Shown here in pieces: positions 28,209-35,895 of a DNA stretch of 64,000 nucleotides (within the stretch, counting starts at the first letter, position 1; each line of letters starts with the position of its first letter). The DNA comes from JBJMHZ01 sp045807125 (lineage in GTDB: Bacteria; Actinomycetota; Actinomycetes; JAWWOL01). Where the stretch lies: positions 75,172 to 139,171 of the forward strand of contig JBJMHZ010000016.1 in assembly GCA_045807125.1 (NCBI GenBank). Direction: 5' to 3'. Under the pieces are notes generated by a model. The model saw nothing but the letters and a program-made list of their open reading frames with translations, made no database searches and had not been told where the DNA came from. The translations under genes and the position numbers were made by a program.

Positions 28209-28406
28209 TCACGGGGAACTGTTGTGACCGCAACGTCCGTGCCGGCGCTGCTCGACGAGCTGTTGCCGCCGGTCCGCCATCAACTTGAGCACGATGACGT
28301 GATCGTCGGGTTGCACCAGCTCCAGGTCCTTGCCGCGCAGCCCGGCGACGGCAACCGCGTGCGCATCGGTGTCGTCGGTCTTGCGGCCGCTGCCGCCGCC
28401 GAGCGC
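28209..28406 (-). pseudogene. IS110-family transposase fragment
   Basis: The reverse strand encodes ALGGGSGRKTDDTDAHAVAV and then LRGKDLELVQPDDHVIVLKL, matching the N-terminal DEDD-type domain of IS110-family transposases (the K-T-D-x-x-D box). Only about 65 residues remain and neither end of the IS is recognisable. Confidence 0.65.
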
Positions 28407-28573
28407 GCGGACCCAGGCCGACGCCGGGCCGGGACGTTGAGCACTGAAGCGGTTCGCCCGCGCGTGGCGAGACCACACGTGGATGACGACAACGGACCGT
28501 CGGCGCGAGCAAGGCTGCAACTCAAAGACCTTCACGTCCTATCGAGGCGGACGCCCAAGGTGGACCGAGCTAA

Positions 28574-30058
28574 TCAAAGGTCTGGGTGAGCGTCGGCAGT
28601 TTCGTCCGCAGCGGCCGCAGGTGGTAACGGGGCGTCGCGCAGACTCTGGATCATGCGCTCGTCGGCGACTTCCGCGGTCAGCGAGAGGTCCTGGAGGAAA
28701 CGGCTGAGCAACTGTCGCGCCACGAACTCGACGAGTTCAAGGGTCGACTGAGGCGTGCCGTCGAGATCCGTCGCCGCGTACTTGCTGGGCGCGCGACCAT
28801 GCACTACGTCTGAGCGGTAAGAGTAAGCCCGGGTCACGACCATCCGCGTGAAATCGGGCTTCCATTCGTCAGCTAGCAGGGCTGCCGTTCGCATGGCGAC
28901 CTTGTAGGTCGTTTCGCCGGGTCCTCTGTCGCCGACGAGGGCTTCCAGGGCAACGCATAAGTCGACGACGCTGTCATCCGTGTCGTCCCGACGCGTGGCG
29001 GTGACGAGACGGCGGGCCGCTAGTCGCACGCGAGACGGGAGCTTGGCGTCGCTGCTGCCGCTCACGTGAGCCCGTAGGTATTTCGTGTCCTGGGACGTGA
29101 GTTGGCTTTGCGGTTGCTCTGTCACGTGCTCGAGGCGCTTCGGATACCGAGGAATCACCGGGCCAGGGAGCAGTACGGGCAGGTCCGCGATGTACCCGTT
29201 GGCCCAACCATGCGGGCGGAAGACGAAGTGTCCGTAACCGCTGTGTCCGGATGTGGCGGCTGCGAGGGCTTGGAAGAACTCGTCGATCTGCTCGATCGGA
29301 TACTGGCCGTCTAACGGATTTACAAAGCCTGGGAACGAGAACTCACAGCCAACGGTCATTCCTGGTATCACGAGGGTGTGGGTGGCCGCGCGAAGCGCCG
29401 CGGCGTGCTGTAAGGCCTGAGTCGTTACCGGCCATCGAGCTCTTTGTGTCTCGGTGCTCATCCGTTCGATCCGCCACCCATTCGGCAGGTCGATGAGGTC
29501 GTCGTCGAATGACACTCCGAGAATCGGAACGAGCAGCTCAGACGCGAGGGCGCCGTGGTGGAGCCAGAAGTGCTCCAGCTCGCAGTAGACGTCAACCAGG
29601 TCGTTGGTGTCTGGCGCATTCCAGCCGTGTTGGTGCAGGTGCCGCTCTGCCATGTTTTCAGGCAATTGTGCGGCGCCAAATACGACGAAGCGCTGGCCCA
29701 TCTCGTCGTCAAGTCGTGGGCCACCGAGAAATCGGGTGACCTGATCGTCCGCGTGTACAAGAGCGAGGAACTGGTCGAAGCCGTCAAGGTCTCGGTAGGC
29801 CACCTTGGCCGTCCACGAGGTGTCCAGGCTAAACACGCTGCCGTAGTTCGGGGGGCCGCTGGCAGTCTTGACCCAAGTGAAGGGACTGTCGCCTGGTGCT
29901 TCCGGATCCACAATCGGATAGCTCTGGTGCATCTCGAAGCGATGACCAGAGTCGTGGAGTCCGTGGAGCACGTCCAGCATGGCGAGGCTGACTCGCCTGG
30001 CCGCCTCGAAGAGATCAGGTCGCTGCGGCGTTGCATTCCGCTGGTTGCCTATCATCAC
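28574..30058 (-). CDS. HEPN-domain protein (ApeA-like), candidate antiphage effector
   Basis: The 494-residue protein has an N-terminal two thirds I do not recognise, followed by a C-terminal HEPN-like domain: VDLCVALEALVGDRG, YKVAMRTAALLADEW and YSYRSDVVHGR, where R415-x4-H420 is the R-x4-6-H ribonuclease motif. The pattern 'ALEAL ... RSDVVHG' is typical of Apea-type HEPN domains, some of which act as antiphage RNases (family knowledge). There is no obvious partner; an IS110 fragment and an IS3 fragment flank it. Codon use is less GC-rich than in the core genes. The start ATG at 30055-30058 (tandem GTG-ATG) lacks a clear ribosome-binding site. Confidence 0.65.
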   Translation of the reverse strand: MMIGNQRNATPQRPDLFEAARRVSLAMLDVLHGLHDSGHRFEMHQSYPIVDPEAPGDSPFTWVKTASGPPNYGSVFSLDTSWTAKVAYRDLDGFDQFLALVHADDQVTRFLGGPRLDDEMGQRFVVFGAAQLPENMAERHLHQHGWNAPDTNDLVDVYCELEHFWLHHGALASELLVPILGVSFDDDLIDLPNGWRIERMSTETQRARWPVTTQALQHAAALRAATHTLVIPGMTVGCEFSFPGFVNPLDGQYPIEQIDEFFQALAAATSGHSGYGHFVFRPHGWANGYIADLPVLLPGPVIPRYPKRLEHVTEQPQSQLTSQDTKYLRAHVSGSSDAKLPSRVRLAARRLVTATRRDDTDDSVVDLCVALEALVGDRGPGETTYKVAMRTAALLADEWKPDFTRMVVTRAYSYRSDVVHGRAPSKYAATDLDGTPQSTLELVEFVARQLLSRFLQDLSLTAEVADERMIQSLRDAPLPPAAAADETADAHPDL

Positions 30059-30156
30059 GCAGGAATGGTGTCACAACGTCGTTGCATTGATCCACCGATT
30101 CCTCGCGTCGACGGGGTGACCTTGGCCAGGGTCTCGCTGGCGGCGGCGGTTTAGGT

Positions 30157-30375
30157 CTACTCGATCGAGAACACGACGGCCGTATGGAGGTCGTCGCTGG
30201 TGCGCCAGCGGTGGCGGTTCAGGACGTCCTTCTGCAGCAGCGCCTGCCAGGACTCCATGGCGGCGTTGTTACCGGCCCAGGCGACGCGCTCCATCGAGCC
30301 CTGCAGCCCCGCGTGTGTCAGGACCCCGCGGATGATCTTGCTCGGACTGCCAGGGCGTGGTCGCTGTGGACCACG
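30157..30375 (-). pseudogene. IS3-family transposase C-terminal remnant
   Basis: The reverse strand reads GLQGSMERVAWAGNNAAMES and QALLQKDVLNRHRW up to a stop at 30157, the C-terminal part of an IS3-type rve integrase domain. The preceding VVHSDHAL is in another frame, so the copy is also frameshifted. Only about 70 codons are left. Confidence 0.7.
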
Positions 30376-30406
30376 GGCATTGCGGATGCAAGCGACAACG
30401 CCGCTG

Positions 30407-30910
30407 TCAACGCGCTTCTAGAAGCTGGGGTGCGGCCACTGTAATGATTAGAATGACAAGCGCCGCAACGCCGAATATCGAAAGGCCCAAAGCCCAAGTC
30501 TTGAAGCCGGGCAGGCGCGCAAGCGGACTGAAGACCCACGCGTCGGCCGGAGTCGCGTTGCGACGTCGGCGCCAGTCAGGACCATGGGCTTGCGGCGAAA
30601 GTCCGTTCGCGCTCTCGAACTCGGCTAACCAGTGCGCGTCTGTAATCTCCGCTTGCCGATGCCGAGTCAAGATCTGAACCGTAAGAAACGTAGCGACGAG
30701 CGACAGGAGGCAGGCCACTGCCCTCGCCAGCCGTCTGCTTCCGGAATCAAGGGCGATGGTGAAGAGGAAGGCTTGAGCCGTGAGGCTCACCGCTGGGACC
30801 TGCCACAGGAGGTTGTCGAACTGCGCCCTGCGGGCGGCGACGGCCGCATAGACGGCTGGTGCGAGGCCGGCGTCGTCGCCGCGAGTGCTATCTGCTGGCA
30901 TATCGGTCAT
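30407..30910 (-). CDS. Small three-helix membrane protein, unknown
   Basis: The 167-residue protein from ATG 30910 has hydrophobic segments at about residues 35-57, 62-82 and 135-160, with a charged loop (TRHRQAEITDAHWLAEFESA) between helices 2 and 3. I do not recognise the family. It lies alone on the island, with 283 bp of apparently empty DNA upstream (30911-31193), in which I see no gene. GAAGA six to ten bases before the ATG is a weak ribosome-binding site. Confidence 0.6.
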   Translation of the reverse strand: MTDMPADSTRGDDAGLAPAVYAAVAARRAQFDNLLWQVPAVSLTAQAFLFTIALDSGSRRLARAVACLLSLVATFLTVQILTRHRQAEITDAHWLAEFESANGLSPQAHGPDWRRRRNATPADAWVFSPLARLPGFKTWALGLSIFGVAALVILIITVAAPQLLEAR

Positions 30911-31193
30911 GTTTAGATCTTCACGTATACAGGCGGGGGAGGCAACCGACCACGCCGCTGACAACGCACGCCTCGGACGCGCGTCGCGCTTCTGCCGATG
31001 AGCGGATGCCGGAGAACTGTCGCTACCTCATGAGCCGGCGGTGGGCCGCATGGACGTCGGGACGGCTGGTTCTACGCGAAGTCGGTAAGGCGAAGGTCAG
31101 AGCGCCTGCACCCTTCCGACTTCGCCGACAACGTCACAGCGTCGCTACTGCACGTCATCGGTCGCCAGGGCGGGCGTGCCACAGTCAACAGTG

Positions 31194-32297
31194 CTACTTC
31201 CACGTCTCCAGTGCGCTGCCAACCACAGGTGCGTTCTTCGCCAGTGTGGTTCGCCAATCCAGTCGGCCCTTGTACTGCAGATGGCCGATGACGACAATGC
31301 GGGCGACGCCGAGTTGGTTGGCGACTTGGTCGACCCACGGTCCGCCAATCCTGGCTGGGACCTTCGGGAACGCGGACCGAAACAGCAGTTCCCCAGCTAC
31401 GTCGTCAGCCTCCGACTCCTCAACGCCGTGCCCAACGCGCGGGTCGACGATTTCCTCGACGATGTAGTGCTGTTCGTCGACGTGCCCCTTCAGGATGTGA
31501 CCGATCTCGTGCAGCAGCGTGAACAAGACCTTGTCCAGGCGCTTGCCTCGCCCGGACAGGCCGATCACCGGATAGCCGTCGACGTACATGGCTCCGCCGT
31601 CGATCTTGGCTGATGGAAAGGCCTCGACGAAGACCAGACGCACGCCGGCCTCCCGGAATCGATCCGGAAGTCCCTCGAAGTCCTCCGACGTGTGCAGGGT
31701 CTGCGACAGGCTCCGGGCCAAGCCCCTGAGCTTCTTGTCGCTGTAGGGCTCTACCGGCGGTTGCCGTCGCGCCTGCCTGCGGACACAGGCGAACCAGGTG
31801 GTCTGCAGGAGGCTGAGGTCCTCGTGCTTGTTCGCGCGGCGGGCCACGGCCAGAAACGCCGGCTGGTCTTCGAGGGAAGCGAGCTCGTACAGCTCCATGA
31901 CCTGCTTCGCGAGGTCATGCAGGTTGGTGGCGGTGAGGATGCCGCGCTTGCGGAGCAGTTCGACGGGGGCGTGCTTGCTGATCAAGGCTCGGGTGCGGAC
32001 CTCGCTAAGGCGGGTCTGCGTCCCTGCGTCCTTCGCCTGCTCTGCCAGCAGAAACTGGTCCTGCAGGTTGAGCCACAGCTCAGCGCTGGTGTCGAGCGCC
32101 GCCGCGATTTGGGCAGCCGACTCGCGCGTGATCTCCTTCTTGCCGTTGATGATCTCAGAGACGAACTGGGTCGGTCGTCCGAGGATCACCGCGAAGTCAC
32201 CCTGCGACCAGCCACGGGCCTCGAGCTCGTCGGCGAGCAGCTTCCCAACCGGGTCTTGGTCGATCGGCAGCGGGTCGTGCGCAGAGGTGGTCTTCAC
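31194..32297 (-). CDS. XRE/HigA-type HTH fused to ImmA/IrrE-like metallopeptidase
   Basis: The 367-residue protein has an N-terminal XRE helix-turn-helix (about residues 15-80; WSQGDFAVILGRPTQFVSEI and GKKEITRESAAQIAAALDTS are HigA-like). It has a helical middle and a C-terminal ImmA/IrrE zinc peptidase domain with HEIGH (H263-E264-x2-H267). The upstream small gene ends in a 4-bp ATGA overlap with its start, so the two are co-translated, as in HigBA-type modules. ImmA/IrrE peptidases cleave repressors or antitoxins (family knowledge). Here repressor and protease are one chain. It probably autoregulates the divergent region 32594-32820. Confidence 0.8.
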   Translation of the reverse strand: MKTTSAHDPLPIDQDPVGKLLADELEARGWSQGDFAVILGRPTQFVSEIINGKKEITRESAAQIAAALDTSAELWLNLQDQFLLAEQAKDAGTQTRLSEVRTRALISKHAPVELLRKRGILTATNLHDLAKQVMELYELASLEDQPAFLAVARRANKHEDLSLLQTTWFACVRRQARRQPPVEPYSDKKLRGLARSLSQTLHTSEDFEGLPDRFREAGVRLVFVEAFPSAKIDGGAMYVDGYPVIGLSGRGKRLDKVLFTLLHEIGHILKGHVDEQHYIVEEIVDPRVGHGVEESEADDVAGELLFRSAFPKVPARIGGPWVDQVANQLGVARIVVIGHLQYKGRLDWRTTLAKNAPVVGSALETWK

Positions 32298-32593
32298 GGC
32301 GTTTCCGTCTCGGGGGAAAGGAGCTCGAAGACCACAGGGCCCTCGACGCTCTTGAAGTTCAGTCCGATCACGCGGCCCGAGCTCAACGTGGCCCGCGCCT
32401 TGGCGGGGTCGTCGCCGTGCGGCTCGACCCGCAGCATGCGCAGGTTCCGAAGATCCGTTTGAATCTTCGCCGCCCGTGCGCAGTAGTCGAGGCGGCGGTA
32501 TTCCTTCGCCTCAGCATGGCTCCAGCCCTCCGGCCGGTATGCGTCGTCCTCGACGAGACGGCTCAAGGCCACGTCCAGGTACTCCCGATCCAC
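32294..32593 (-). CDS. Small protein upstream of HigA-ImmA, candidate toxin
   Basis: The 99-residue protein is charged (MDREYLDVALSRLVEDDAYR at the start, GLNFKSVEGPVVFELL near the end). It does not match a family I can name with certainty. Its size, position before a HigA-like gene and 4-bp overlap suggest a toxin partner of a toxin-antitoxin module, though a RelE/HigB fold cannot be shown by eye. ATG 32593 is the only plausible start. Confidence 0.55.
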   Translation of the reverse strand: MDREYLDVALSRLVEDDAYRPEGWSHAEAKEYRRLDYCARAAKIQTDLRNLRMLRVEPHGDDPAKARATLSSGRVIGLNFKSVEGPVVFELLSPETETP

Positions 32594-32707
32594 GCTGTCC
32601 GGTCTCCATCACCCGTGGGCTGATGACGTGTCTACTGGCATGGACGCTAGCGGCCCGGCGGCCATTCCTCTCGCTGACACGCTGTTCACATGTTCGTTAA
32701 CAGGTCT

Positions 32708-32722
32708 TCACCGTATGGGTGA
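32708..32722. promoter_or_regulatory. Inverted repeat in the divergent region before the Ubl operon
   Basis: The arms tcacc and ggtga flank gtatg, in the 227-bp gap between the divergently transcribed HigA-ImmA module and the Ubl operon. Upstream, gttc occurs twice within tgttcacatgttcgttaaca. This could be the operator of the HTH regulator; short arms make chance possible. The rest of the gap shows nothing else I can support. Confidence 0.3.
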
Positions 32723-32820
32723 TACTCGTGATGCTACCCTAGGAGTCGAGCCCGGCCTTTCCGGGTGGACACAGCGGTCAACCCGCTCCGGGAGCCGCCG
32801 AGCAGAGGAGCACTACCGGC

Positions 32821-33129
32821 ATGAACATCACCGCTACCGGCAAGGCCGACAACCCCGACCACGGCAAGGACGTCACGTTCACCGTCCACGACGAGGACGA
32901 CGGCGCGTCTGGCACCTTCACGGTCAAGCGCGGCTCCAGCCTCGCCGACGCCATCGAAGACGCGTACGCGGCCGTGAAGCGGACCCCCGCCGAGGGCGAC
33001 CAGATCAAGGGCGACGGGACCGGCACGCCGATCACCGCCGGCGCGCACGACACCGTCGCGGCGTATCTCGCGCACGGCGGCGTCCTCGCCTGGTTGATCT
33101 CCGGCCCGACCGGCGGCGCCACCCTGTGA
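32821..33129 (+). CDS. Ubiquitin-like protein with processable Gly-Gly C-terminus
   Basis: The 102-residue protein has a beta-grasp-compatible pattern: a beta hairpin (DVTFTVHDEDDGASGTFTVK), a central helix (SSLADAIEDAYAAVKRT), then loops and the C-terminal strand AAYLAHGGVLAWLISG. It ends PTGGATL, that is Gly98-Gly99 followed by Ala-Thr-Leu. Ubiquitin-like proteins need a free Gly-Gly end, so the last three residues look like a propeptide for the JAMM peptidase encoded two genes downstream. AGAGGAG lies ten bases before the ATG. It is the first gene of a four-gene operon and overlaps the next gene by GTGA. The Ubl assignment rests on size, helix/strand pattern, terminal GG and context, not on strong identity. 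Confidence 0.75.
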   Translation: MNITATGKADNPDHGKDVTFTVHDEDDGASGTFTVKRGSSLADAIEDAYAAVKRTPAEGDQIKGDGTGTPITAGAHDTVAAYLAHGGVLAWLISGPTGGATL

Positions 33130-33653
33130 CGTCGGCAGTGATCCCTGCGCACGCCCTCGCCCGGGCAGCCGCGGAAGCACACCTTCAGGTGCTGGCCCCG
33201 CGGCTGTCCGAGTGGGGGTGGAGCACCACGTGGATCGGCGACGTGCAGCTGCGCGTCGACGCCCTCGGCGTCCGCGCCGACGGGCAGGCCGACCCCTACG
33301 TCGTCGACCTCGAGTTCTCCACCTACGACATCGAGCCGCCGCGCGTCCTGTTCGTCCTGCCTGACCCGTACGGGCAGCAGCCGACCAGCACCAGTATCTG
33401 GTGGCCGCGGTTCGAGGGGGCGCCACCGTTCGAGTTCGCGCTGCACCACGCCTACCCGTTCGAGAACGGGACCCGCCCCGGGCAGCTCGTCTGCTTCAGC
33501 CACAGCCGCGACTACTACTTCACCGGCCACAGCCCGCAGCCCGGCCAGCGCTGGCAGCAGGGCAGGCACACCGTCGCCGCGACCCTCACCCGGCTGCGTC
33601 ACGTGCTGACCGCGCCGTACTACCAGGGACCCTCCGGTGCTGACCCTCACTGA
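33126..33653 (+). CDS. E2-like (UBC/RWD-type) conjugating protein, candidate
   Basis: The 175-residue protein starts at GTG 33126 inside the Ubl stop (GTGA). It contains PYVVDLEFSTYDIEPPRVLFVL, whose second half resembles the 'hydrophobic strand - Y - x - PP - x - V - x - F' core of E2 folds. It also has QLVCFSHSRDYYFTG, which holds the only cysteine of the protein (Cys123). A terminal helix (TVAATLTRLRHVL) follows. A single Cys placed after the PP-strand is what a thioester-forming E2 would need. The family call is inferred from this pattern and from its place between Ubl, JAMM and E1 genes. An unrelated adaptor is the alternative. Confidence 0.6.
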   Translation: MTSAVIPAHALARAAAEAHLQVLAPRLSEWGWSTTWIGDVQLRVDALGVRADGQADPYVVDLEFSTYDIEPPRVLFVLPDPYGQQPTSTSIWWPRFEGAPPFEFALHHAYPFENGTRPGQLVCFSHSRDYYFTGHSPQPGQRWQQGRHTVAATLTRLRHVLTAPYYQGPSGADPH

Positions 33654-34227
33654 CGCCACCTGGAAGCAGATGCTCGCGATGCTCGCCACGAGTCCCCCCG
33701 GTGTGGAGCGCGTCGCCTACCTCGACGGCGTCCGCACCGGCGACGGCACCAGCCCCGCCATAGGGATCGTCACGACCGTCTCCGTCCCGTACGCCGTGCA
33801 GAGCGCCGGGCACTTCACCGTCAGCGCCGAGGAGATGTCCCGCGCCGGCGCGCACCTGCGCCGCCATGGCCTCGTCCGCCTCGCCCAGGTCCACACCCAC
33901 CCCGGGCACGACACCCGCCACAGCCCCACCGACGACGAGAGCGCCTACAGCCGCAAGGCCGGCGCCGTCTCGATCGTCCTGCCCTGGCACGCCGCCGGCG
34001 ACCCGTCCGCCGCCGACGGCACCGTCCACGTCCACGACGGCTACGGCTGGCGTCAGCTCAGCCAGGCCGACGCCGAGGCGTTCATCCGCGTCATCCCCGC
34101 CACCATCGACACCCGCCCGACTCGGGTCAATGCCGCCGCTGGGCAGCCCGGCACGAGTTCTTCGCGAGGCCGGAGGAGGTGGGGACCGTGGGCGACGATC
34201 TGGGCGCGCGTCACGCGTCGACGCTGA
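33637..34227 (+). CDS. JAMM/MPN+ (Mov34/JAB) metallopeptidase, Ubl-processing candidate
   Basis: The 196-residue protein shows a complete JAMM zinc site: Glu24 in GVERVAYLDG, then H86-x-H88-x7-S96-x2-D99 in VHTHPGHDTRHSPTDD. This is exactly the H-x-H-x7-S-x2-D spacing of active deubiquitinase-type JAMM enzymes. It could remove the Ala-Thr-Leu tail of the Ubl and/or deconjugate targets (inference). A basic C-terminal tail (GRRRWGPWATIWARVTRRR) is unusual and may bind nucleic acid or membrane. GTG 33637 overlaps the E2-like gene by 17 bp. Confidence 0.88.
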   Translation: MLTLTDATWKQMLAMLATSPPGVERVAYLDGVRTGDGTSPAIGIVTTVSVPYAVQSAGHFTVSAEEMSRAGAHLRRHGLVRLAQVHTHPGHDTRHSPTDDESAYSRKAGAVSIVLPWHAAGDPSAADGTVHVHDGYGWRQLSQADAEAFIRVIPATIDTRPTRVNAAAGQPGTSSSRGRRRWGPWATIWARVTRRR

Positions 34228-35645
34228 ACGGAACGCTGCTCCCGCCCGGTAAGCAGCCCCCGGTCGCCGTCGTCCTCGAGACGTCAGCCTCGGCCTCGCC
34301 CGCATGGCAGGCCGCAACATGGCTGCTGTGCGACCTCGTCAGCCGCGGCCTCGGGCACGCCTCGACGCTCACGATCGTCACCGGCGACACCACCGCCGTC
34401 ATCGCCCTGCCGGGCGTCGCAGTCGGCGCAGCTTTCGGGCCCGCCCTCGTCGCCCGCTCCGCCGCGGTCGGCGGCGTTCCGGCCGTCCTTTCCGACATCG
34501 CACCGCTGGACGCGATCACCGTCCGCGTCGGGCCCGGCAGGTCGGCCGCAGGCCTCGAGGTCATCGCAGACAACTGGGCCGGCGGCGTCCGCACCCCAGG
34601 CGAAGCCCCTCACCTCGGCCTCGACGAGCCGACCCTGTTCATCGGCTCGCTCATCGGCGCCTGCCACGCCGCGGCCGCCCTGTTCCGCCAGGCCCGACTC
34701 TCCGAGCCCGGCCACAGCAGCGTCTGGCACGACGCCTGGACCCTCCAGCTCAGCAATCTCACCGACGCCACGCCCTCCGCCGGCCCCAGCCGCGCCGACC
34801 TCCGCCTCGACGACCTGGTCCTCGCCGGCATGGGCGCCGTCGGCAACGCTTTCGCCCTCACCACCCTCACCCACCCCGGCGCCACGGGAACCCTCCGCGC
34901 CGCCGACTACGACCACATCGACCTCACCAATCTCAACCGCTGCCTGCTGTTCGTCCGCGACCACCTCGGCCAGCTCAAGGCCGACATCGCCAACGACGTC
35001 ACCCGCGACCTCGGCCAGCCCCACGCGGCCTTGCTGGTCATACCCGAGCGCGCCGAGCGGGCGTTCCGCAACACCCCTGTCCCCGCCCTCGTCAGCGTCG
35101 TTGACACCAACCGCGCCCGCGAAGCGATCAACCAGCTCGTTCCGCGGATCGCACTCGCCGGCAGCACCTTTAACCTGCGAGTCCAGACCAACACGTTCGG
35201 CCAGCCCGGTCCCTGCCTGCGCTGCGGCAACCCGCCCGAACCGGTGGAACCGGACCGGGACGTCAAGGCCAGGGTGCTCGCCGCCAAGGCGGACGAGCTC
35301 GAAGAGCTGGCCGTCCAAGCCGGCCAGACCGTCGGGGAGCTCCTCACTTGGGCATCCGCCCCCGGCTGCGGCGAGCTCGACGCCACGGTCCTACCCGCCC
35401 TCCGGCACGAGGGGCCCGCCACCTTCTCGGTCGGGTTCGTCTCCGCCCTCTCCGGCGTCCTGCTCGCCGCGACCGCGATCCGGGCCCAGCACCGGCCTCT
35501 AGGCGCTCCGATGATCGCCCGGGCGCAGCTCCTCCGGCCGGGCGGACGCCTTCAGGGGCCGCAGCCGTCAGCCGCAGATCCCGAGTGCCCTGCCTGCGGG
35601 CCGCGAGGCGCACTGCCAAGGACATGGCGACGGATCTGGGAGTGA
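34188..35645 (+). CDS. E1-like ThiF-family adenylating enzyme
   Basis: The 485-residue protein carries an unrecognised N-terminal domain (residues about 1-200) and a ThiF/E1 adenylation domain. The latter shows GMGAVG (about residues 214-219) as nucleotide loop, AADYDHIDLTNLNRCLLF with the ribose-binding Asp and the Arg finger (NLNR), and VVDTNRAREAI. Cys pairs CLRC and, near the C-terminus, CPAC would bind zinc as in ThiF/MoeB/E1 proteins. PGCGEL holds a further Cys that could form the thioester. I chose GTG 34188 because GGAGGAG lies nine bases upstream; GTG 34179 touches that site. It overlaps the JAMM gene by 40 bp, completing the operon. Confidence 0.88.
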   Translation: MGDDLGARHASTLNGTLLPPGKQPPVAVVLETSASASPAWQAATWLLCDLVSRGLGHASTLTIVTGDTTAVIALPGVAVGAAFGPALVARSAAVGGVPAVLSDIAPLDAITVRVGPGRSAAGLEVIADNWAGGVRTPGEAPHLGLDEPTLFIGSLIGACHAAAALFRQARLSEPGHSSVWHDAWTLQLSNLTDATPSAGPSRADLRLDDLVLAGMGAVGNAFALTTLTHPGATGTLRAADYDHIDLTNLNRCLLFVRDHLGQLKADIANDVTRDLGQPHAALLVIPERAERAFRNTPVPALVSVVDTNRAREAINQLVPRIALAGSTFNLRVQTNTFGQPGPCLRCGNPPEPVEPDRDVKARVLAAKADELEELAVQAGQTVGELLTWASAPGCGELDATVLPALRHEGPATFSVGFVSALSGVLLAATAIRAQHRPLGAPMIARAQLLRPGGRLQGPQPSAADPECPACGPRGALPRTWRRIWE

Positions 35646-35895
35646 ACGCGGGGCACTCATGTCCGTCACGCGAACACGACACGCTTGCCATCAGGAAACG
35701 AAAGGGCCGTTCTTGATGTCGTCGAGCCCGCTGAAAAGGGGCAGGTGCGTCGCTACCCGCTCGGCCGGCGTCCGCTTATGCCGCCAACCGGTCGCCCAAT
35801 ACGACGCACCATCGGCGTGGTCTCGTGCGAGCACCGGGCGAGTCGGCGTCGCCGCGGCCGGTCGGAGCGAACGCGCGATAGCGCTCGAGCGACGG

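Noticed and set aside
26461..28227. An uninterrupted 588-codon integrase frame on the plus strand
   Set aside because: After about nt 27470 its translation loses all similarity, while another frame carries the catalytic Lys, HxxR and Tyr motifs.
35646..35895. Plus-strand open frames between the E1-like gene and the RHH remnant as a fifth Ubl-operon gene
   Set aside because: The products are Arg-rich without domains, have no ribosome-binding site and overlap the antitoxin remnant; I could not support a gene.
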